Shown here: positions 4,555 to 5,132 of the stretch, in pieces
Position numbering within the stretch: the stretch's first letter is position 1
Layout of the letters: the number at the start of each line of letters is the position of its first letter
DNA from: Methanosarcinales archaeon
Lineage (GTDB): Archaea > Halobacteriota > Syntropharchaeia > Alkanophagales > Methanospirareceae
Reading direction: 5' to 3'
Assembly: GCA_009618475.1 (NCBI GenBank)
Contig: WJOV01000026.1
Location: 1-5,132, forward strand
DNA: 5,132 nucleotides
The notes under the pieces: model-generated
Database searches by the model: none
Seen by the model: only the letters and a program-made list of their open reading frames with translations
What the model was told of the DNA's origin: nothing
Position numbers and translations under genes: made by a program

Positions 4555-4912
4555 ATACCTGAAAAAGGTATTGGAAGAGAAGAAGCTCGTAGGACCTGAC
4601 GAAACGTGTGAATATTATCCATGCCATTTCGTGGGTCAGGATTGCACGTGGTGTTTCTGCCCTTTTTATCCCTGCGAAGACGAGCAAACCGGCGGTGAAT
4701 GGGTGAAGACGAAGGACGGTGGACGTATTTGGGGATGTTCAAATTGTTACTGGATACACAAATCGGAAGTTGCGGAGGAATTGCTGGAGACGTTCAAGAA
4801 GTTTGGAATAGACGATGTTGAAGAGATTGAAAAAAGAAAGGAAGAAATAAAGAAGATATTTTCAGTTTTAAAAGAGAAACATCCGCCTGATAAGCACAAA
4901 AAGCAGTCTTGA
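4535..4912 (+). CDS. Cysteine-rich small domain protein (PF04071-like), probable metal binding
   Basis: The 125-residue product carries eight cysteines (C25, C30, C37, C40, C42, C47, C68, C71) plus H31 and H75. They lie in the pattern ECEYYPCHF...GQDCTWCFCPFYPC...WGCSNCYWIH, which I recognise as the cysteine-rich small domain. From memory, the same domain is attached to the C-terminus of the cobamide-pathway CobD enzyme in some methanogens, where it is thought to bind a metal centre. Here it stands alone, followed by a charged helical tail (about 78-125) rich in Glu and Lys that could form a coiled coil. The ATG at 4535 overlaps the end of the asparagine-synthase-like gene by 20 bases, so the two are probably co-translated. 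No clear Shine-Dalgarno site precedes it. The protein has no signal peptide. Its function is unknown; iron-sulfur or zinc binding is inferred from the cysteines. Confidence 0.88.
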   Translation: MHPLAYKYLKKVLEEKKLVGPDETCEYYPCHFVGQDCTWCFCPFYPCEDEQTGGEWVKTKDGGRIWGCSNCYWIHKSEVAEELLETFKKFGIDDVEEIEKRKEEIKKIFSVLKEKHPPDKHKKQS

Positions 4913-4917
4913 GAATT

Positions 4918-5132
4918 TTATTTTTCCCTGAATTCACCTATCCGGTACTCCGCTTTGTAAGGGTCATAAACCAAGTTATGCTGATAATCTACGGATAAAT
5001 GAATTGCCCAATAGCCAAAACGCCCTTCGTCCAGGAAGATTTTTATCGTATGCGTATCATGATAGCCCATTGCGGTTGAGAGGTCTTCAAAGTCATACAA
5101 TTTCCAGAACGGGTCAATTATGAACCAATTAG
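4918..5132 (-). CDS. Unrecognised protein, C-terminal part only
   Basis: This is the last 71 residues of a minus-strand gene that enters from beyond the window edge and stops at TAA (4918-4920). The frame stays open through 5132 and reads NWFIIDPFWKLYDFEDL at the visible start, so the TTG at 5100 is internal and the true start is outside. The segment is rich in aromatic residues (W, F, Y) and has HDTHTIKIFLDEGRFGYWAIHL followed by YDPYKAEYR. No cysteine, membrane segment or known motif is visible. I do not recognise the family. It converges on the Cys-rich gene with only 5 bases between the two stop codons. Composition matches its neighbours. A coding region is likely because the frame is open, has a coherent composition and fills the space exactly, but the fragment is short. 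Confidence 0.6.
   Translation of the reverse strand, partial: NWFIIDPFWKLYDFEDLSTAMGYHDTHTIKIFLDEGRFGYWAIHLSVDYQHNLVYDPYKAEYRIGEFREK

Noticed and set aside
5098..5100. TTG 5100 as the start of a 60-residue gene
   Set aside because: The frame continues upstream to the window edge with protein-like composition, so the TTG is more likely an internal leucine.

Overview
This window comes from an archaeon, most likely a euryarchaeon of the methanogen or methane-oxidiser kind. The first 1.3 kb carries an archaeal information-processing operon in its usual order: ribosomal proteins uL13 and uS9, then RNA polymerase subunits Rpo10 (RpoN) and Rpo6 (RpoK). A tRNA-Pro gene sits inside the operon, and RpoK starts at a TTG codon. 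The start sites use GGAGGTGA-type Shine-Dalgarno sites. Archaeal TATA boxes are visible elsewhere, and the tRNA has no encoded CCA. A short archaeal/clostridial-type ThiC, a UPF0280 protein and a cysteine-rich small-domain protein point the same way. I cannot assign the genus from the sequence alone.

Layout: (1) 1-1269, plus strand: the 3' part of the uL13 gene, rps9, rpoN, tRNA-Pro(CGG) and rpoK, tightly packed and probably one transcript. (2) 1270-1391: a convergent gap filled by an inverted pair of arrays, each made of three degenerate 9-base units; it probably folds into a hairpin and may end transcription from both sides. (3) 1392-3478, minus strand: a UPF0280 (ApbE-superfamily) gene, a 116-base gap rich in AAGAAA/TTTCTT palindromes, then thiC for the pyrimidine half of thiamine. 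(4) 3479-3558: a divergent promoter region with a TATA box on each strand and both start codons very close to the predicted transcription starts. (5) 3559-4912, plus strand: an asparagine-synthase-type ATP-pyrophosphatase without a glutaminase domain but with a C-terminal zinc ribbon, overlapping by 20 bases a small protein with eight cysteines. (6) 4918-5132, minus strand: the 3' end of an unrecognised gene that runs off the window.

The first block serves translation and transcription. The thiC block serves cofactor synthesis. The asparagine-synthase-like and Cys-rich genes form an overlapping pair whose biochemical role is not known from this sequence; this pair is the best candidate here for an undescribed system. 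No mobile element, CRISPR array or integration site is visible. There is no gene-free stretch longer than about 120 bases. A near-identical 24-base sequence occurs in both the UPF0280-thiC gap and the promoter of the asparagine-synthase-like gene, which suggests a dispersed intergenic repeat.
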